Source: an uncultured Selenomonadales bacterium (GTDB lineage Bacteria > Bacillota_C > Negativicutes > Selenomonadales > Selenomonadaceae). From it: 5,903 nucleotides of DNA. Positions 4,498 to 5,903 of this stretch are shown piece after piece (position 1 is the stretch's first letter; each line of letters starts with the position of its first letter). Made by a program: the position numbers and the translations under genes. The notes under the pieces are model-generated. The model made no database searches. It was not told the DNA's origin and saw nothing but the letters and a program-made list of their open reading frames with translations. Location of the stretch: NCBI GenBank assembly GCA_946407175.1, contig CAMJNB010000102.1:1-5903 (forward strand), in the 5' to 3' direction.

Positions 4498-5220
4498 TCA
4501 GTTTTGTTGAAGTACGCCGTAATCGTAAAAGTATCCGTCGGCAATAATGTCACGAGACAAATTGGTTTTACGCTTTTCAACGGCGTCAAGGAACAACTTA
4601 TGCGCAGTTTCCAATTCGTTTAACTTGCCCATTTTGGACATACTCTTAATGGTACGAACTCTAATTTCACTGGTAAGGTTGCGAATAAGATCTGCGATTT
4701 TGAAAAACAGAGGATTATGCGCCGCCTCATTCAAAGCGTTATGAAAGTTATTGTCGGCGTCAAAAATTTTTGTAACGTCGCCTTCTTCCAACGCCGATTG
4801 TAATTCGTTAAAAGCTTTATTAAGAGCTACCTTGTCGGAATCATCAGCCTTAACGACTGCCAAACGAAGAATCCCCCAGTCCATCCATTCGCGCAACTCT
4901 TTCAAGCAATCCAAAGAGTTAGATTGATCCAAAATGATACCGTAAAGCAAAGGGTCAAGCATTTTGTCAGAAAAGCCGGTAGTAACGAAAGTACCTTCGG
5001 GACGGCGAATTTCAAGTACGCCGAATGCCGCAAGAATTTTAATCGCCTCTCTGATTGAATTTCGTCCTACGCCAAAACTGTTGGCAAGTTCAACTTCGGT
5101 AGGTATTCTGTCACCGAGCTTTAACTCTTTATCTATCATTGCCTTAGTCAAGCGGTTTATGACACGTTGCACGACTGATTTATTGTCTATTGGTCTGAGA
5201 AAATCTTTTGTTTCATCCAT
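4498..5220 (-). CDS. GntR-family regulator, FadR/FCD subfamily
   Basis: This 240-residue DNA-binding transcription factor has an N-terminal winged helix-turn-helix at about 13-80 (LGDRIPTEVELANSFGVGRN, SIREAIKILAAFGVLEIRRP, EGTFV). A C-terminal helical FCD ligand domain spans about 90-235. In the FCD part D156 and H160 (DADNNFH) and H207 (LETAHKLFLDAV) match metal or ligand positions. The usual last histidine near the C-terminus appears to be absent (IIADGYFYDYG). Relatives sense organic acids such as lactate, glycolate, gluconate or fatty acyl-CoA. The ligand here is unknown. The start is ATG 5220, with AAGGTG (5227-5232) 6 bases before it. The longer TTG 5283 reading would begin inside the -35 box and is rejected. 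The dehydrogenase gene lies upstream on the same strand, separated by a terminator, and is a plausible target. Confidence 0.93.
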   Translation of the reverse strand: MDETKDFLRPIDNKSVVQRVINRLTKAMIDKELKLGDRIPTEVELANSFGVGRNSIREAIKILAAFGVLEIRRPEGTFVTTGFSDKMLDPLLYGIILDQSNSLDCLKELREWMDWGILRLAVVKADDSDKVALNKAFNELQSALEEGDVTKIFDADNNFHNALNEAAHNPLFFKIADLIRNLTSEIRVRTIKSMSKMGKLNELETAHKLFLDAVEKRKTNLSRDIIADGYFYDYGVLQQN

Positions 5221-5253
5221 AGATGTCACCTTAACATTTAAAATTTCTTTATC

Positions 5254-5283
5254 ATTATACCAATGTGTTACTTGTTTGGTCAA
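5254..5283 (-). promoter_or_regulatory. Promoter of the GntR regulator gene, with possible operator
   Basis: On the minus strand TTGACC (5278-5283) is followed after 18 bases by a perfect TATAAT (5254-5259), preceded by TGG (extended -10). The leader to ATG 5220 is about 25-30 bases. The -10 is overlapped by CATT-ATACC-AATG (5253-5265, plus strand), a small inverted repeat where the regulator could bind its own promoter. The operator part is speculative. Confidence 0.75.
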
Positions 5284-5297
5284 TATCTTAAAGAAAT

Positions 5298-5323
5298 AAA
5301 AAAACCCGCGCGAATTTGCAGGT
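5298..5323 (-). terminator. Terminator downstream of the dehydrogenase gene
   Basis: In the minus transcript ACCTGC (5318-5323) pairs with GCGGGT (5304-5309), with one G-U pair, around an 8-base loop. A run of seven T (5298-5304) follows. A second outer pairing, AAAAAAAC (5298-5305) with GTTTTTTT (5328-5335), could enlarge the hairpin. It separates the dehydrogenase from the regulator promoter at 5283. Confidence 0.7.
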
Positions 5324-5335
5324 AACAGTTTTTTT

Positions 5336-5394
5336 GAATTAAGAATGTAGAATTAAGAATTATGTTTCCAACTAAAAGCTACCGGCTACTAGCT
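5336..5394 (+). repeat. Dispersed intergenic repeat, copy B
   Basis: GAATTAAGAATGTAGAA (5336-5352) and ACTAAAAGCTA (5371-5381) are the same modules as in copy A at 2368-2421. They are 35 bases apart start to start here, against 43 in copy A. After the second module comes an AGCTA-CCGGCTAC-TAGCT inverted repeat (5377-5394), which supplies the TAG stop of the dehydrogenase (5389-5391). Confidence 0.7.
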
Positions 5395-5903
5395 ATTCAC
5401 TACATTCACGGGATTAGCCGCCAAAAAACTTTTAATGTTGTCAACGGCAATATTCATAAGCCTTGCACGAGATTCTTTAGGCGCCCATGAAATATGCGGC
5501 GTGATAATACAATTTTTCGCACCAAGCAGGGGATTATCGCCTTTAATAGGTTCGGTCGACACAACGTCCAATCCCGCCGCAAAAACCTTGCCGCTGTCAA
5601 GAGCTTCGCGCAGGTCTTTTTCAACAATCAAACCGCCGCGACTGTTATTCAAAATTATAACGCCGTCTTTCATCTTGGCGATATTTTCTTTGCAAATAAT
5701 ACCCTGCGTCGAAGGAAACAGCGGACAATGCAACGCGATAACGTCAGCCGCCTTAAAAAGTTCGTCCAATGAAACAATTTCGCAGATTGTATCTTTACTG
5801 CCAATTTCGCGCATTGCGTCAAAGGCAATGACTTGCATACCGAGTGCATTCGCCAACTTGCCGGTAGTCTGCCCGATCCTGCCGTAGCCGATAATGCCCA
5901 TAG
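5389..5903 (-). CDS. D-2-hydroxyacid dehydrogenase, glycerate/hydroxypyruvate type (C-terminal part)
   Basis: The gene enters from the right edge, so only about the last 170 residues are present. The substrate-domain N-terminus is missing. The NAD-binding Rossmann motif GYGRIG is near the start (5-10 of the visible part), with the acidic residue D28 after the second strand, which favours NAD(H). The catalytic triad of the family is intact: R88 in NNSRGG, E117 in DVVSTEPI and H136 in TPHISWAPKESR. The ending (RLMNIAVDNIKSFLAANPVNVV) is typical of glycerate dehydrogenase/hydroxypyruvate reductase-like members, which interconvert hydroxypyruvate or glyoxylate with D-glycerate or glycolate in the cytoplasm. 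Exact substrate cannot be fixed from this part. The ATG at 5901 is an internal methionine: homologs have sequence before MGIIGYGRIG. The stop lies in a dispersed repeat. Confidence 0.93.
   Translation of the reverse strand, partial: MGIIGYGRIGQTTGKLANALGMQVIAFDAMREIGSKDTICEIVSLDELFKAADVIALHCPLFPSTQGIICKENIAKMKDGVIILNNSRGGLIVEKDLREALDSGKVFAAGLDVVSTEPIKGDNPLLGAKNCIITPHISWAPKESRARLMNIAVDNIKSFLAANPVNVVNS

Noticed and set aside
5221..5283. Longer N-terminus of the GntR regulator from TTG 5283
   Set aside because: The TTG is part of the -35 box and the extension covers the promoter. ATG 5220 has AAGGTG at the right distance.

Overview
The window looks like a chromosomal stretch of an anaerobic Firmicute. 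I favour a diderm Negativicutes-type organism, for three reasons: moderate-to-low G+C, strong AGGAGG/AAGGTGG-type ribosome binding sites, and a redox-disulfide (DUF1858) gene beside a secreted, periplasm-style histidine acid phosphatase. The taxonomy is inference only. No rRNA, tRNA or CRISPR array was seen.

Layout. Positions 1-415 hold a small three-helix membrane protein (+) whose true start is unclear. Positions 434-1492 hold a convergent two-gene unit (-): a YopX-family protein of phage/mobile-element type, followed 15 nt later by an unrecognised secreted protein. An AT-rich spacer (1493-1806) carries divergent promoters. Positions 1807-4100 (+) hold maf (nucleotide pyrophosphatase), a DUF1858 CxxC mini-protein and a glucose-1-phosphatase-like histidine acid phosphatase, closed by a clear terminator at 4125-4154. 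Positions 4498-5220 (-) hold a GntR/FCD regulator with its own consensus-like promoter and terminator. Positions 5389-5903 (-) hold the C-terminal part of a D-2-hydroxyacid (glycerate/hydroxypyruvate-type) dehydrogenase, which runs off the window and has its own downstream terminator.

The 397-base gap between the phosphatase and the regulator (4101-4497) is the most interesting part. Between the two terminators lies a compact, GC-richer unit on the minus strand. It has a good promoter (TTGCCA-16-TATAAG), a short 5' hairpin, a second hairpin whose 3' arm is the Shine-Dalgarno sequence, a 26-codon ORF for a basic, hydrophobic single-helix peptide, a third hairpin over its stop codon, and a long 15-bp-arm palindrome of the kind I associate with IS200/IS605 (IS1341) ends. 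No transposase or tnpB is present. A 16-bp imperfect direct repeat borders the unit. It could be a type I toxin-like mRNA, a non-autonomous IS605-type relic, or both.

A second repeat family, made of GAATTAAGAATGTAGAA and ACTAAAAGCTA modules, occurs twice. Each copy begins at the stop codon of a gene (maf and the dehydrogenase).
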